A stretch of DNA of 53,943 nucleotides from Lachnospiraceae bacterium (GCA_024697595.1 JAILFK010000011.1:1-53943); one strand, 5' to 3'. Shown: positions 33,916 to 43,076, counted from the first letter of the stretch. Made by a program: numbers and translations. Notes: generated by a model not told the origin, from the sequence alone.

Positions 33916-34770
33916 TTATTGCATTGTTGACAAATCAAAAGTCAATGAATATTCAATCTCATGAGGTGTGCTCATCGCAACCGTATCCGCTGTAACAGTT
34001 ACAGGCGCAGAGATATCCGAAAAAGGAATCTCAAATACGGAATTTCCCTCTGTATTCACCGGCTTATACTTCACACCATCGACGATCATGTAATCGTAAT
34101 ACGGACTGCTCCACTCGATTGTCACGGTGTAAGTACCATCCGCGCCAACCTTGACCGGCGCAGGAGAAGTAATAGTCGAACGACCGGAGCCACCCTCCAA
34201 GGCAACTTCGACTGTATAGTCACCCTCAGCAAAAGAAGAAGTATCATTTCCGGCAGTCATGGTAGCTCCTTCCGAAGCCACCGGATTGGAAACGCGAACC
34301 TTGTGATCATACCAGGTCCCCTTAGTTCCAACCAAAGCGAGGTCGAATTCTTTATCAATTACTGGTACCGGTACATCAAATGCATGCACATCTTCTGTAA
34401 GACCGTCAGAATAGGTTACGGATTCCTCTGTAGGCTCAATCAGCTCTGCGCCTTCCTTCTGCGCATCTTCTGCGGTACCTAAATACAGATTTACGATACG
34501 TGCAGATGCAAGAACGATGTGTACAGTCCCCTGACCATCTTCTACCGTAAGGGTAGCCTTGCCATCATAAGCATCGTTGATATGAAACATCGTTGAATCT
34601 GTTGTGAAATCAACCGTATACGTACCATCTTTCAAATCGAGAGACGCTGTCTCTGTTGTCTCTTCTGTCTTTGTACCCTCTGCTTCCTTGGATGAATGAG
34701 CGTTTCCACAAGCTGTGAAAGCCACTAACATCATGAAGACAAGATATAAACTCAATAATCTCTTTTTCAT
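33916..34770 (-). CDS. Lipoprotein with two NEAT-like repeats
   Basis: A 284-residue lipoprotein. A signal peptide with lipobox FTAC (Cys at about residue 21) is followed by a Thr/Glu linker and two related beta-rich domains (about 45-165 and 180-284). Each begins with a DGTYTV or GDYTVEV strand, and the second has SPYYDYMIVDGVKY, which resembles the Y-x3-Y ligand end of NEAT domains. NEAT proteins bind haem at the cell surface. Under a B12 riboswitch and beside a chelatase, a corrinoid or other tetrapyrrole is a likely ligand; this is inference. GTAGGAGTAATAC precedes the ATG. Confidence 0.7.
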   Translation of the reverse strand: MKKRLLSLYLVFMMLVAFTACGNAHSSKEAEGTKTEETTETASLDLKDGTYTVDFTTDSTMFHINDAYDGKATLTVEDGQGTVHIVLASARIVNLYLGTAEDAQKEGAELIEPTEESVTYSDGLTEDVHAFDVPVPVIDKEFDLALVGTKGTWYDHKVRVSNPVASEGATMTAGNDTSSFAEGDYTVEVALEGGSGRSTITSPAPVKVGADGTYTVTIEWSSPYYDYMIVDGVKYKPVNTEGNSVFEIPFSDISAPVTVTADTVAMSTPHEIEYSLTFDLSTMQ

Positions 34771-34810
34771 GTATTACTCCTACTGCTCTGTAATATATAG
34801 ATTTCGTTTT

Positions 34811-35998
34811 TTACTTATTAATTACATCAGAAATATGCTGTACATATAACTGCTGCACATCTTCGACTCGACCTAAGCCCTGAATCTGTGTGTCGATGGA
34901 ATCAAAGTTTCCAAGCGCCTTAAACTGGCTCACCCAGGAATCTTCGTCGGAACCAGCCATATCATTATTGGCATGATCCCCAGCAACAACCATGAGTGGG
35001 CGAAGTACCACCTTAGTATAACCAGCTTCTTTTACATCGCTAATAATGTTTTCACAAGCAGTTTCTTCTGGCTCCCCTTCTACTGTACCAATCCAGACAT
35101 TGTCATATCCTAGTTCCTGCATCTGTGTCTGCATCTGTAAATAAGTCACCTTTGCTGTATGAGATGTACCATGCCCCATGAACACGTAAGCAACACCATC
35201 TTCTTTTGCTGCTTCAATAGATTCATAACCGGATGTAGAAACAGCTTCTGCTGTAACACTCTTTGCTACGGCTTCCTTATCTGCATTTATATCTGTCCCT
35301 GTTTCACCAACTTCACCAAGCAGTGGTTCCGCAATTTTTACTGATTCAAACTGATCTGCATATTCATTGACAGAAGCAACCATAGCATCATATTCTGCAC
35401 CCTGCATTAAGTGTGTAGGCTGAACCACAAGATTCTTAACGCCATTCTCAACAGCACGGTCTAGCGCCTGCTCTACATTGTCAATCTGCTCCCCATCACG
35501 AGCAAAAATATGATTAATAATAATCTGAGAAGTAAATGCTCTTCTTACCGAATAATCCGGATAAGCTTCTGCAATTGCACTTTCAATGCCACCAATATCT
35601 TCAGTTCTACTTTCATTGAAAGATGTACCAAAACTTACTACCAGGATTTCATTTTCACCAATATCATCGGAATTCAAAGGATTATCCAAAGAGGCATCTC
35701 CTGTATCTGCTCCGAAATAATCAGGATCTGCAAATTCACCCTCAACCAATTCCTTCTGTTCCTCTGTCAACGCATCCCAAGCTTCTTTTGCTGCCTTACA
35801 CTGTTCCTCTGTATCTTCTGTCCAATCCTGAACATAGATGGCATCGATAAGGTCTGCCACCTTATCCGCAGCTTCCTGGTCTGCATCAGTAGTCTTTGTT
35901 TCTGTTGAATCATCTGTTGTCTTTTCTGTGTTACCGCATCCAACAACAGAGAATGCAAGCATTGCAACTAACATTGTTGCGAGAAATTTCTTCTTCAT
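34811..35998 (-). CDS. cbiK: Exported lipoprotein cobaltochelatase, CbiK-like
   Basis: A 395-residue protein. A signal peptide with lipobox VVGC precedes a Thr/Asp linker and an acidic helical segment (about 45-95, with AAKEAWDALTEEQKELVEG). The chelatase domain follows: EILVVSFGTSFNESR, LVVQPTHLMQG with one metal-site His, and YVFMGHGTSHTAK with another. This is the CbiK class II chelatase pattern, which inserts cobalt into sirohydrochlorin. A lipobox means it faces outside, which is unusual for a biosynthetic enzyme. Start MKKKFL is set by AGAAGGAGATAGAC; it is the first gene after the riboswitch. Confidence 0.85.
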   Translation of the reverse strand: MKKKFLATMLVAMLAFSVVGCGNTEKTTDDSTETKTTDADQEAADKVADLIDAIYVQDWTEDTEEQCKAAKEAWDALTEEQKELVEGEFADPDYFGADTGDASLDNPLNSDDIGENEILVVSFGTSFNESRTEDIGGIESAIAEAYPDYSVRRAFTSQIIINHIFARDGEQIDNVEQALDRAVENGVKNLVVQPTHLMQGAEYDAMVASVNEYADQFESVKIAEPLLGEVGETGTDINADKEAVAKSVTAEAVSTSGYESIEAAKEDGVAYVFMGHGTSHTAKVTYLQMQTQMQELGYDNVWIGTVEGEPEETACENIISDVKEAGYTKVVLRPLMVVAGDHANNDMAGSDEDSWVSQFKALGNFDSIDTQIQGLGRVEDVQQLYVQHISDVINK

Positions 35999-36064
35999 CT
36001 GTCTATCTCCTTCTAAAAAAACTGTAAAATAAAAAATGCCCTTATCTACGAAGATAACGGGCAC

Positions 36065-36093
36065 ACAAAAATAAAATGGGTATGAATCCCATT
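36065..36093 (-). terminator. Riboswitch expression-platform terminator
   Basis: Minus strand: AATGGG-ATTCATA-CCCATT then TTATTTTTG. It lies between the cobalamin aptamer and the chelatase gene. A second stem (36101-36120, CACG with CGTG) precedes it and may be its competitor. Confidence 0.75.
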
Positions 36094-36119
36094 CTCACGG
36101 CACGATCAATTCCTCGTGA

Positions 36120-36292
36120 TCTTATGTACCAGTCTATAGGCAGGTTTCCTGACTTAGCTTCCTCATCTGCTATCGTCTTCCCAGGCTTCTGCCCAGTGAC
36201 CAATGCTTGCTATCCATAGCAGACTCCACATCACAGTGACGAGATCGTACAGTATTTACACCTGTTTCCCTTTTAACCTAATCTAACTTTTT
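36120..36292 (-). ncRNA. Cobalamin riboswitch aptamer
   Basis: Minus strand, 5' to 3': TTAGATTAGGTTAAAAGGGAA, CAGGTGTAAATACTG, GTCACTGGGCAGAAGCCTGG, and the B12 box AGTCAGGAAACCTGCCT (36154-36138). These are the conserved elements of the cobalamin aptamer in the right order. With adenosylcobalamin bound, the terminator at 36065-36093 should form and shut off the operon of chelatase, importer and biosynthesis genes. Confidence 0.92.
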
Positions 36293-36380
36293 CCGTTTTC
36301 ACATAATTATATGCAACAACGGAAATGCCAAATCAGGCACCTATAACTTTTCTATAAAATTGTCATTAAAAGACTGTTGT

Positions 36381-36409
36381 ATTATAGCATGTACGGGACC
36401 TGTATGCAA
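36381..36409 (-). promoter_or_regulatory. Promoter of the cobalamin operon
   Basis: Minus strand: TTGCAT (36409-36404), 17 bases, TATAAT (36386-36381). Start of transcription would fall near 36374, before the riboswitch. Another TATAAT at 36310-36305 has no good -35. The IS1182 element lies upstream and leaves this promoter intact. Confidence 0.65.
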
Positions 36410-36410
36410 G

Positions 36411-36434
36411 AAAAAAGGCTCCGCGAATGCGGTG
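36411..36434 (-). terminator. Detached distal terminator hairpin of the response-regulator gene
   Basis: Minus strand: GGCACCGC-att-CGCGGAGCC and TTTTTTTC. It would have followed the hairpin at 38113-38135 directly before the IS1182 element was inserted between them. It can now end transcripts leaving the transposase gene. Confidence 0.7.
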
Positions 36435-36438
36435 CCTG

Positions 36439-38112
36439 CAGACTGAAGACAAAAGCCTCTTGTGATTTATGAAGTCACAAGAGACTTTTTTCATTTTCTT
36501 TTTGATTTTTGATGTATTTTCAGGTTTTGATATTTAATATTTATGAGCTATATGAGGATTTCATGTCCTTATGTAGGCTGTAATCCCCATTCTTCCTTAA
36601 TCTTTGCCAGTTTTTTCAGATTCATGGCAGCATAAGTAAGCGCGACTTTCATTGTCATTCGCGCTTTTCCATACATCTGTGTATATCTGAAACCATGGTT
36701 TTCTTTTGCAGTCCCAAAGATTCGTTCTATGGTTTCTTTTCGATGCGAGTATACTTCTTTCATCCCGGTAGTCTGACGAATATCTTCGCATGTTTCCATG
36801 TAATCCTCCCATACGTGTCTCGTAACAAGTTTTACATGATTTTTGCTTGCAGTACATTGGCTAAGATATGGGCAGGATTCACATGTACTTCCGCAACTCT
36901 TATATTCACGATATCCTTCACGATTTGTAGTGCAATACTTTAAAACCTGATTGTTTGGGCATATATAGCAATCATTATATTCATCATATACATACTCATA
37001 TTTCTTAAAGAATCCATCTTTTGTCATTGGACGCTTATATGGGAATAACGGATCGACGCCATCATCCAATAATAGCTTTGCAATGGCAGGTGTTTTATAT
37101 CCCGCATCAGCAACACAACGTTTCATGCCAATGTTCTGCAGTTTATCATAAAGCCCCTTGAAGGTGCGACTATCATGTTCATTTCCTGGATTGACAGTAA
37201 ATCCAAGAATCCATCCGTTTTTATCACATGCTGTTTCAATACCATAGGCAAAAACATGTTTATGCTCACCCTTGCGAAACCATCCACTTTCCGGATCTGT
37301 GGTGCTACATTTGATGGTCTTTCCATCTAGCGGAATATCATCTGTAAAATCCTCAAACTTATCATTAGAACCACCACCTGAATGATGATCGTCATCCTTA
37401 TCTTTAAGTGGCTTCTTGCCATGTGCTTCGCGGTCTGCATTTATATCTTTACGTAACATCTCTGCATAAAATAATGCCTCTTCTTTTGCAATACGACGTT
37501 GCATCTTCTTGTTGTTAGCACGTGCCTTTACATGAGTAGCATCAACAAAAACCTCGGTCGAATCAACGAGTTTAAACTTATAACATTCCTCTAGGATATG
37601 CTGAAATATTTGTTCAAATAGGTCAGTTCCTTCAAATCGACGTTTATAATTCTTTCCAAATGTTGTAAAGTGTGGAACCTTCTCACCGAGTTCCAAACCA
37701 AGAAACCAACGATATGCGATATTTACATCAATCTCTTTGATGGTTTGACGCATACTTTTTATTCCGTACAAATATTGGATAAACGGGATTTTTATAAGAA
37801 CGACAGGATCAATACTTGGTCGACCGTTGTCGGATGAATATTTATCGCGAACAAGGTCATAAATGAAAGACCAGTCAATCGCTTTATCGATAATTCGAAG
37901 AAGATGATCCTGTGGAACAAGATCATCAATTGATACTAATTGAATTTGTTTTCTTATACGTTCAGTTTGTTCAGTAAGCATATATAACACCGCCTTATTT
38001 GATACTATAATTATACCAAATATAGACTTAAATTGCCTGTAAAATAAGGGCTTTCTGCGACTTTTTTCATAAAGAAAAGGCCGTGATAACACGACCTTTG
38101 TCTTCAGTCTGT
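36439..38112 (-). mobile_element. IS1182-family insertion sequence
   Basis: A 1674-bp element. The ends are CAGACTGAAGACAAAAG (36439-36455) and, inverted, CAGACTGAAGACAAAGG (right end). CCTG flanks both sides (36435-36438 and 38113-38116) as a likely 4-bp target duplication. It carries one transposase gene with no stop or frameshift and a hairpin (AAGCCTCTTGTG with CACAAGAGACTT, about 36453-36488) near the left end. It sits in the base of the terminator hairpin of the response-regulator gene. Confidence 0.87.
36569..37981 (-). CDS. IS1182-family transposase
   Basis: A 470-residue transposase. The N-terminal region VSIDDLVPQDHLLRIIDKAIDWSF and the GRPSIDPVVLIKI segment are typical of IS1182. 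Probable DDE residues are the Asp of EVFVDATHVKA, the Asp of CVADAGYKTP, and a Glu in KETIERIFGTAKENHGFRYT. A four-Cys zinc site (YKSCGSTCESCPYLSQC) lies near residue 370. Full length and uninterrupted, so likely active. Start MLTEQT chosen; 37 in-frame upstream codons lack support. Confidence 0.9.
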   Translation of the reverse strand: MLTEQTERIRKQIQLVSIDDLVPQDHLLRIIDKAIDWSFIYDLVRDKYSSDNGRPSIDPVVLIKIPFIQYLYGIKSMRQTIKEIDVNIAYRWFLGLELGEKVPHFTTFGKNYKRRFEGTDLFEQIFQHILEECYKFKLVDSTEVFVDATHVKARANNKKMQRRIAKEEALFYAEMLRKDINADREAHGKKPLKDKDDDHHSGGGSNDKFEDFTDDIPLDGKTIKCSTTDPESGWFRKGEHKHVFAYGIETACDKNGWILGFTVNPGNEHDSRTFKGLYDKLQNIGMKRCVADAGYKTPAIAKLLLDDGVDPLFPYKRPMTKDGFFKKYEYVYDEYNDCYICPNNQVLKYCTTNREGYREYKSCGSTCESCPYLSQCTASKNHVKLVTRHVWEDYMETCEDIRQTTGMKEVYSHRKETIERIFGTAKENHGFRYTQMYGKARMTMKVALTYAAMNLKKLAKIKEEWGLQPT

Positions 38113-38135
38113 CCTGCTGTAATTGTTACAGCAGG
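38113..38135 (-). terminator. Proximal terminator hairpin, IS1182 target
   Basis: CCTGCTGTAA-TTG-TTACAGCAGG is a perfect 10-bp stem 11 bases after the response-regulator stop. The IS element abuts its base, and the CCTG duplication restores the stem. Confidence 0.75.
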
Positions 38136-38145
38136 AGTTCTTATT

Positions 38146-38898
38146 TTAGCATCCGACTTTAGCGCTCACATTATGAGAAATAAGTTGCATGTATTCCTCT
38201 CTTACTATATGAGATTTATTACGACTTACAGGGATTACTTCACCACTTGTAAGAATCACATTTTTTAATCCAAAACTTTTAACAAATTGATAATTAATTA
38301 AGAATCCTTTATGAACCCTGATAAAGCCCTGTGGCACCAGCTGATTTTCCAGCAGTTTCATACGCGAATAAATCCTTTTGGGCTCCCCTCCATCCTCAGT
38401 ATAAAGCATCTGTATATTTCGTACACACTCGACATATTTGAGATCAGATACTCGTATCCCAAGTATTCCCCCTTGCTGTTTAAACTGTATAATAGACGAA
38501 TAATCCTTGGCATTTAATACATCCCGTATATACCGTTTTATAGTCTTGGTCATGTCTAGCATCAGCTTAGACTTACGTACAAAGTCAAAAGGCCCCACCT
38601 CAAAAACATCATACACCCTCTCTTCACTGGCAGATACGTATATAATTTCTGTCGCTCTACACAACTTATTTATCATCAGACCAACCTCAATCCCATCCAT
38701 TTCCGGCATATTAATATCCAGAAAAATAAGATTATAAGTCTCATCCTCTAACTGACTCAAAAGCTCCTTCGGAGACAAAAAAATATCTATCATTACATCG
38801 ACATGATTTTCGTCAAATGCCCTCGCAATGGACTTATATAGAATTGATATTGTATGTTTGTTGTCATCACATACTGCGATTTTTAACCTATTTCGCAT
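38146..38898 (-). CDS. LytTR-family response regulator
   Basis: A 250-residue regulator. The receiver domain (about 1-120) shows the acidic pair in VCDDNKHT and the phospho-acceptor Asp in LIFLDINMPEMDG. The C-terminal LytTR DNA-binding domain (about 145-245) shows GIRVSDLKYVECVRN and FIRVHKGFLINYQFV. This AgrA/VirR-like type controls peptide or quorum responses. No histidine kinase gene is adjacent, so it is an orphan here. Start MRNRLK has AAAGGA about 11 bases upstream; a longer start adds 14 residues. Confidence 0.87.
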   Translation of the reverse strand: MRNRLKIAVCDDNKHTISILYKSIARAFDENHVDVMIDIFLSPKELLSQLEDETYNLIFLDINMPEMDGIEVGLMINKLCRATEIIYVSASEERVYDVFEVGPFDFVRKSKLMLDMTKTIKRYIRDVLNAKDYSSIIQFKQQGGILGIRVSDLKYVECVRNIQMLYTEDGGEPKRIYSRMKLLENQLVPQGFIRVHKGFLINYQFVKSFGLKNVILTSGEVIPVSRNKSHIVREEYMQLISHNVSAKVGC

Positions 38899-38970
38899 TT
38901 CATAATGATTCCTTTCATTTTTATTTAGCTTATATGTCATTTAAAATATATTAGTGCCCATTACTAAATA

Positions 38971-38994
38971 CGAGGGTCACACATGTGACCCTCG
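38971..38994 (-). terminator. Palindromic hairpin after the chemoreceptor gene
   Basis: CGAGGGTCAC-ACAT-GTGACCCTCG is a perfect 10-bp stem 46 bases after the chemoreceptor stop. The minus-strand sequence after it, TATTTAG, is a poor U-tract, so termination may be weak. Confidence 0.6.
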
Positions 38995-39039
38995 CATAAC
39001 TCAACCCAATCTCGTCTGGTATTGGTATAAATGGTACAT

Positions 39040-40839
39040 TTATAGATTAATGAATCGCTGTGTGCTGGCAGATAATTGACCAGTAACATCATTATTTCTC
39101 TCCATTGCATCTCCAATACCCTGAATCTCTTCAACAATCTCTGTTGAATTTTCTGCGGACATATTAATAGCACTACTGCTTTCTTCCACAGAAGACGTAA
39201 TTGATGTGACAGCGTCTTCCATCTCGCCCATAATCATATTCAAGTTGTCTGCCTTTTTAGCAAAATCTTCAAGCATATTTTCAATAACATCCGCTGTATT
39301 CTCATACTTATCACCTGTCTCAACAAATGAATCATAATCACACAATACAACTTCATTAATAAATGTAAGCACTTCCATGGCGTTGTCGGAAAGAGTTTTT
39401 ACTGCCGCTGTTACACTATTTGAAATATCCTGAATATTACCAGCTGTATCACGGCTATTAGCTGCCAATGCAGAAATCTCATCAGCAACAACAGCAAATC
39501 CCTTTCCTGCCTCTCCGGCACGGGCAGCCTCAATAGAAGCATTCAACGCAAGAAGATTAGTCTGCGAAGCAATGTCAAGAATATCATTAGTTAAATCATT
39601 AATCTGCTTAACCTGCTCTGAATCTCTAACAGATTTCTCAAGAACCGCAGATAATTCCTGCATCTTAGCACCAGTATTTTCCTTCTTCATGGTAGCTTCT
39701 TCTTTAATCTGTAAAGCCTCACGCTGAATTGTTGTAGCTGTATCCTTACCATTATCAACTTCCAGCTTGATTGAATCTGCTGCATTTCTTACCATCGTAA
39801 CCTTCTCATTCATAACCTCTGTTGTACCAGCCACTGTATCCATAGATGCTGCAAGCTCTTCCAGAGCAGCTGATGTATTGGTAACATTTTCATTAGCCTT
39901 CTGCACACGAAGAGTCATGTTATCAGAGGACTCCGTTAAGACCACGGTGCCTTCTCTTACTTCTTTAATTACACTCTGTAATGTCTCTATAAATGTATTG
40001 TATCCATCTGTCATATACATCAGGTCATTGGATGGTCGATTCTGTACACGTGCTGTCAAGTCACCCTTGCCAGTTTTTATATTATCAACCAACACATTTA
40101 CCTCTGCTGCAATCTTGGTAATGTTACTAGTAATAAGTAAATATGTAAGTACCAGATTGATTCCGATTACGATTGTTACACTAATCATGCCGCTAATTGT
40201 AGTTTGAATAACCTTCTTCTCCAAAGATGCCTCGTATGCTTCCATCGAATCAGCCATAACATCCACCTGATTCTGCACAATAAGTATATTGTCTGCTATT
40301 CCTTCTGCGAGAACCTGATAATCGCCTGCTAAAATTCCCCATACTTCGTCCATCTCGCCTGTAACTACGCCCTTTGTAGCAACTGTCGCTATCTCAATCA
40401 AACTCTGAGAATTAGTTCTCATCCCTTTGACAATTTCTAATGCTTCTGCATTGTCCATAGCAGTAAAACAATTGTCCAGATTATCCAGATTGGTCATCAG
40501 ATCTTCTCCTGTTGACGCCACATCATCTAAAACTGACTCTTCAACAGGCTGTTCAAATGAAAATGAAGTTAAATCTGTAGAAATATAAAGATTTAATTGC
40601 TTTACATCTGCACTAATTTTACCTACCGATTCTTGCATGCTAAGTGACATGGCATTTACATTATTAACCTGCTCCATCATATCTGATGTGGTATTTAATA
40701 TTAAACCAACCGTCAAAACAAAAGAAAAAAGAATCCAGATATTCAATATAATAACCTGAAATGAAATTCTGTTATAAATCTTTGGCTTAGCATCCTTGCT
40801 TACTTTTACGCGCCGTTTTGTGTTATCCTTCTTGCTCAT
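39040..40839 (-). CDS. Methyl-accepting chemotaxis protein
   Basis: A 599-residue chemoreceptor. A first membrane helix (about 27-49), an extracytoplasmic helical sensor (50-210) and a second helix (about 212-236) are followed by a HAMP linker and a signalling domain with the kinase-contact tip [20 protein letters not shown]. The sensor is a four-helix-bundle type with no ligand motif that I recognise. AGGAGGGCTTTAAG precedes the ATG. It is transcribed ahead of the LytTR regulator with a hairpin between. Confidence 0.92.
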   Translation of the reverse strand: MSKKDNTKRRVKVSKDAKPKIYNRISFQVIILNIWILFSFVLTVGLILNTTSDMMEQVNNVNAMSLSMQESVGKISADVKQLNLYISTDLTSFSFEQPVEESVLDDVASTGEDLMTNLDNLDNCFTAMDNAEALEIVKGMRTNSQSLIEIATVATKGVVTGEMDEVWGILAGDYQVLAEGIADNILIVQNQVDVMADSMEAYEASLEKKVIQTTISGMISVTIVIGINLVLTYLLITSNITKIAAEVNVLVDNIKTGKGDLTARVQNRPSNDLMYMTDGYNTFIETLQSVIKEVREGTVVLTESSDNMTLRVQKANENVTNTSAALEELAASMDTVAGTTEVMNEKVTMVRNAADSIKLEVDNGKDTATTIQREALQIKEEATMKKENTGAKMQELSAVLEKSVRDSEQVKQINDLTNDILDIASQTNLLALNASIEAARAGEAGKGFAVVADEISALAANSRDTAGNIQDISNSVTAAVKTLSDNAMEVLTFINEVVLCDYDSFVETGDKYENTADVIENMLEDFAKKADNLNMIMGEMEDAVTSITSSVEESSSAINMSAENSTEIVEEIQGIGDAMERNNDVTGQLSASTQRFINL

Positions 40840-40909
40840 CTTAAAGCCCTCCTATCATATACGTTCCTTCTTTTAGTCTCTTTGTTTCTCCTACACATCT
40901 TGAAGTGTT

Positions 40910-40944
40910 GTTTATATATATATACATTTTTTACATATATAAAC
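40910..40944. promoter_or_regulatory. AT-rich palindrome upstream of the chemoreceptor gene
   Basis: GTTTATATAT (40910-40919) and ATATATAAAC (40935-40944) form inverted arms 15 bases apart. It lies about 70 bases upstream of the chemoreceptor start, so it may be an operator or part of the promoter. The other bases of 40840-41100 show nothing I can name. Confidence 0.4.
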
Positions 40945-41108
40945 ATTGCCTGCATGATAATATAGATTACCATGATAAAAAGAGCTCATCTTATACATTT
41001 GTTATTGAATTTGTAAATATGTCATTGATTTATCTGTAAATTCTCTAAGAAAATCTCCCGACCTCTCACACCACCATCAGTCGTTGGCATCTCCACATTT
41101 CTTACTAT

Positions 41109-41160
41109 CTGGGTATGTTCGGGACTTGAACCCGTTAGAAACGTGCGCCGCTAGGCGCAC
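41109..41160 (-). other. tRNA 3'-end-like fragment with an adjacent GC-rich hairpin
   Basis: On the minus strand a GC-rich stem GTGCGCC-TAGC-GGCGCAC (41160-41143) is followed by CGGGTTCAAGTCCCG (41134-41120), a perfect T-arm, then ACATACCCA. This matches the last third of a class II tRNA with a long variable arm. The anticodon and acceptor 5' parts are absent, and a terminator stands where they should be. It is probably a relic or an old integration site. Confidence 0.45.
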
Positions 41161-41161
41161 A

Positions 41162-41193
41162 CCAAAAAAAGGACGACCATAAAATGATCGTCC
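41162..41193 (-). terminator. Intrinsic terminator
   Basis: Minus strand: GGACGATCA-ttttat-GGTCGTCC (one G-U pair) followed by TTTTTTT. It lies 20 bases after the stop of the gene at 41213. Confidence 0.9.
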
Positions 41194-41212
41194 TATAAGA
41201 TTTATACCTATA

Positions 41213-42895
41213 TTATTTTACATTTTGAGAAATGTCAGCAGTTCTGCCCTTCCATGTAGCTACAGCCTCACTACCTGATAAATCCAGTTGTGGACTTGTT
41301 GAGCCTGTAAAAGCTGATGTAAGCTTATACGCTGCACTAAACTTCATATCCACATCCATAGAACCGACTTCCTTACCTGACTTATCTGTAACCTTTACAT
41401 CAGATGTATATGTAGTTTTAGACATAATAGATCCAGATGACGTCTCTATTCCATTATAGAAATATTTACCATCGTCACTATAATCGTGATATTTAACAGT
41501 GACAGTAGCTTTGCTCATAAATCCAGACTTCTTTTCAACCTCAACATATCCTGATTTCTTTCCCTGAATCTTGCCACTATAATCCATATTTTCCTTTGGA
41601 GCAGCTGCATAATCGCCTACTTCTGGAGTTTCAACTGTCTCAACTTCTCTATCAGGATTATAATCCTTTAACTTAACAATTCTTAGACGAACATGATTAC
41701 CATCTCTATCGCGTTCCATCCACATAGCTTTGGTACCGTCATTATTCCAGGACATTGGAGAATTATATACCCACTCCTCCTTTGGATCAGATAAATTGAT
41801 TCCTGTATATTCTTCATCTTCCATAGATTTTTCTATATCAATAAGTGCTGGACCAATATTTCCTTCTCTTTCTCCTCTAACACCAGTTACAGAATACATA
41901 TATACCTGTCCCATAATATTATGAAGTGGCTGACCATAAGGTCTATCAACCAATCCCATTACTCCTAGATCAGATTTCTCTGAAAATCTAGACGTCATTA
42001 CAATACCCAATTTTTCATCAGGAGAAAAAATAGTTGTCTCATCATATCCTGGGGTTTTTGTAATCTGAGTAACCTTTCCCGTAGCCACATCCTGCACAAT
42101 AGAATCTCCCATTCCACAAGGTGCAGAACCTACAAGAGAAATTCCCTTTCCACCTTCAACAAACTGTTTTACCTCTCCACCAATCTCTGGTGTATATGTT
42201 AAATAATCTCCATTTTTCTCAAATGAATTCATATTGCTGATATACTCTGGATTCTCTATTGTATAAGAATCTTTACCACGAACCAATTCACCCATTGCAT
42301 TTACCGCACCACAATCACTTCTTCTAATAGTCCATGCAAAATGCTTACAATCTGGTGCGATAATAACCTCGGTCCACTCATCTACCACAGCACTATCTGA
42401 AGAAAATTCCTCTGGAAACTCAATAGGTATAAGTTTCGCTTTCCCCTCTTCACAGTTATCTAACGTCTGTCCCTCTGGACATTCCAACACATAATCTCCC
42501 AATAGCACTCGTCTATTATCCTTAAAAGGTAATAATCTACTTCCACTATTTCCATTCACAGTACATAATTTTATTGCCCCAGTACCATCATCATTACATG
42601 TATAATATGAAATTCCGTTTTCCTCTCTAGTTGAATAAATCACTCTTCCAGAAAAAGTATATGAACCTCTCTGTAATTTTGTTCCATTTTTTATAGGTAC
42701 TGTAGATACTTCCACATCACCTATTGTATCATCTGATAATTTTATAACCTCATCAGTATATAAATATTCCTTTCCGCCCTTGCTGGCACGATTCAGCCCC
42801 ACAATTGCAGCAATTACGCAAAATGCCACAACACATAAAAGCACTGTGAAAACAATTTTTATGCCCTTTCTTTTCTTTGTCTTTTCCTTTGCCAT
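41213..42895 (-). CDS. Membrane-anchored extracytoplasmic protein, propeller-like
   Basis: A 560-residue protein. A basic start (MAKEKTKKRKGIK) and one hydrophobic helix (about 13-33) make a signal anchor, so residues 35-560 are outside. The outer part has repeated TolB/PD40-like blades such as IFSPDEKLGIVMTSR, SWNNDGTKAMWMERD and HDYSDDGKYFY. I do not recognise a specific family or ligand. Start preceded by GAGGAGGTTTATAA. It has its own terminator and stands alone. Confidence 0.7.
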   Translation of the reverse strand: MAKEKTKKRKGIKIVFTVLLCVVAFCVIAAIVGLNRASKGGKEYLYTDEVIKLSDDTIGDVEVSTVPIKNGTKLQRGSYTFSGRVIYSTREENGISYYTCNDDGTGAIKLCTVNGNSGSRLLPFKDNRRVLLGDYVLECPEGQTLDNCEEGKAKLIPIEFPEEFSSDSAVVDEWTEVIIAPDCKHFAWTIRRSDCGAVNAMGELVRGKDSYTIENPEYISNMNSFEKNGDYLTYTPEIGGEVKQFVEGGKGISLVGSAPCGMGDSIVQDVATGKVTQITKTPGYDETTIFSPDEKLGIVMTSRFSEKSDLGVMGLVDRPYGQPLHNIMGQVYMYSVTGVRGEREGNIGPALIDIEKSMEDEEYTGINLSDPKEEWVYNSPMSWNNDGTKAMWMERDRDGNHVRLRIVKLKDYNPDREVETVETPEVGDYAAAPKENMDYSGKIQGKKSGYVEVEKKSGFMSKATVTVKYHDYSDDGKYFYNGIETSSGSIMSKTTYTSDVKVTDKSGKEVGSMDVDMKFSAAYKLTSAFTGSTSPQLDLSGSEAVATWKGRTADISQNVK

Positions 42896-43035
42896 TTATA
42901 AACCTCCTCATACATTAAATGATATTTATATCAATAATTAAAATATCATTTCGATTGGTAAATTTAAAGTAAACTTTCATGTATTTTTTTGTATTTTAAA
43001 AAATGTTTTCATTATTTAAAATTAATAATTCATAA

Positions 43036-43076
43036 TATAAAAAGAAAGCATCTAACAATTTCATTAAACGCTTTCT
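43036..43076 (-). terminator. Intrinsic terminator of the aldo/keto reductase gene
   Basis: Minus strand: AGAAAGC with an inner GTTTAAT...TTGTTAGAT pairing to GCTTTCT, followed by TTTTTAT. About 45 bases after the stop at 43122. Confidence 0.75.

Noticed and set aside
41109-41160. Functional tRNA gene
   Set aside because: Only the T-arm and the tail are present; there is no anticodon arm or 5' acceptor strand.
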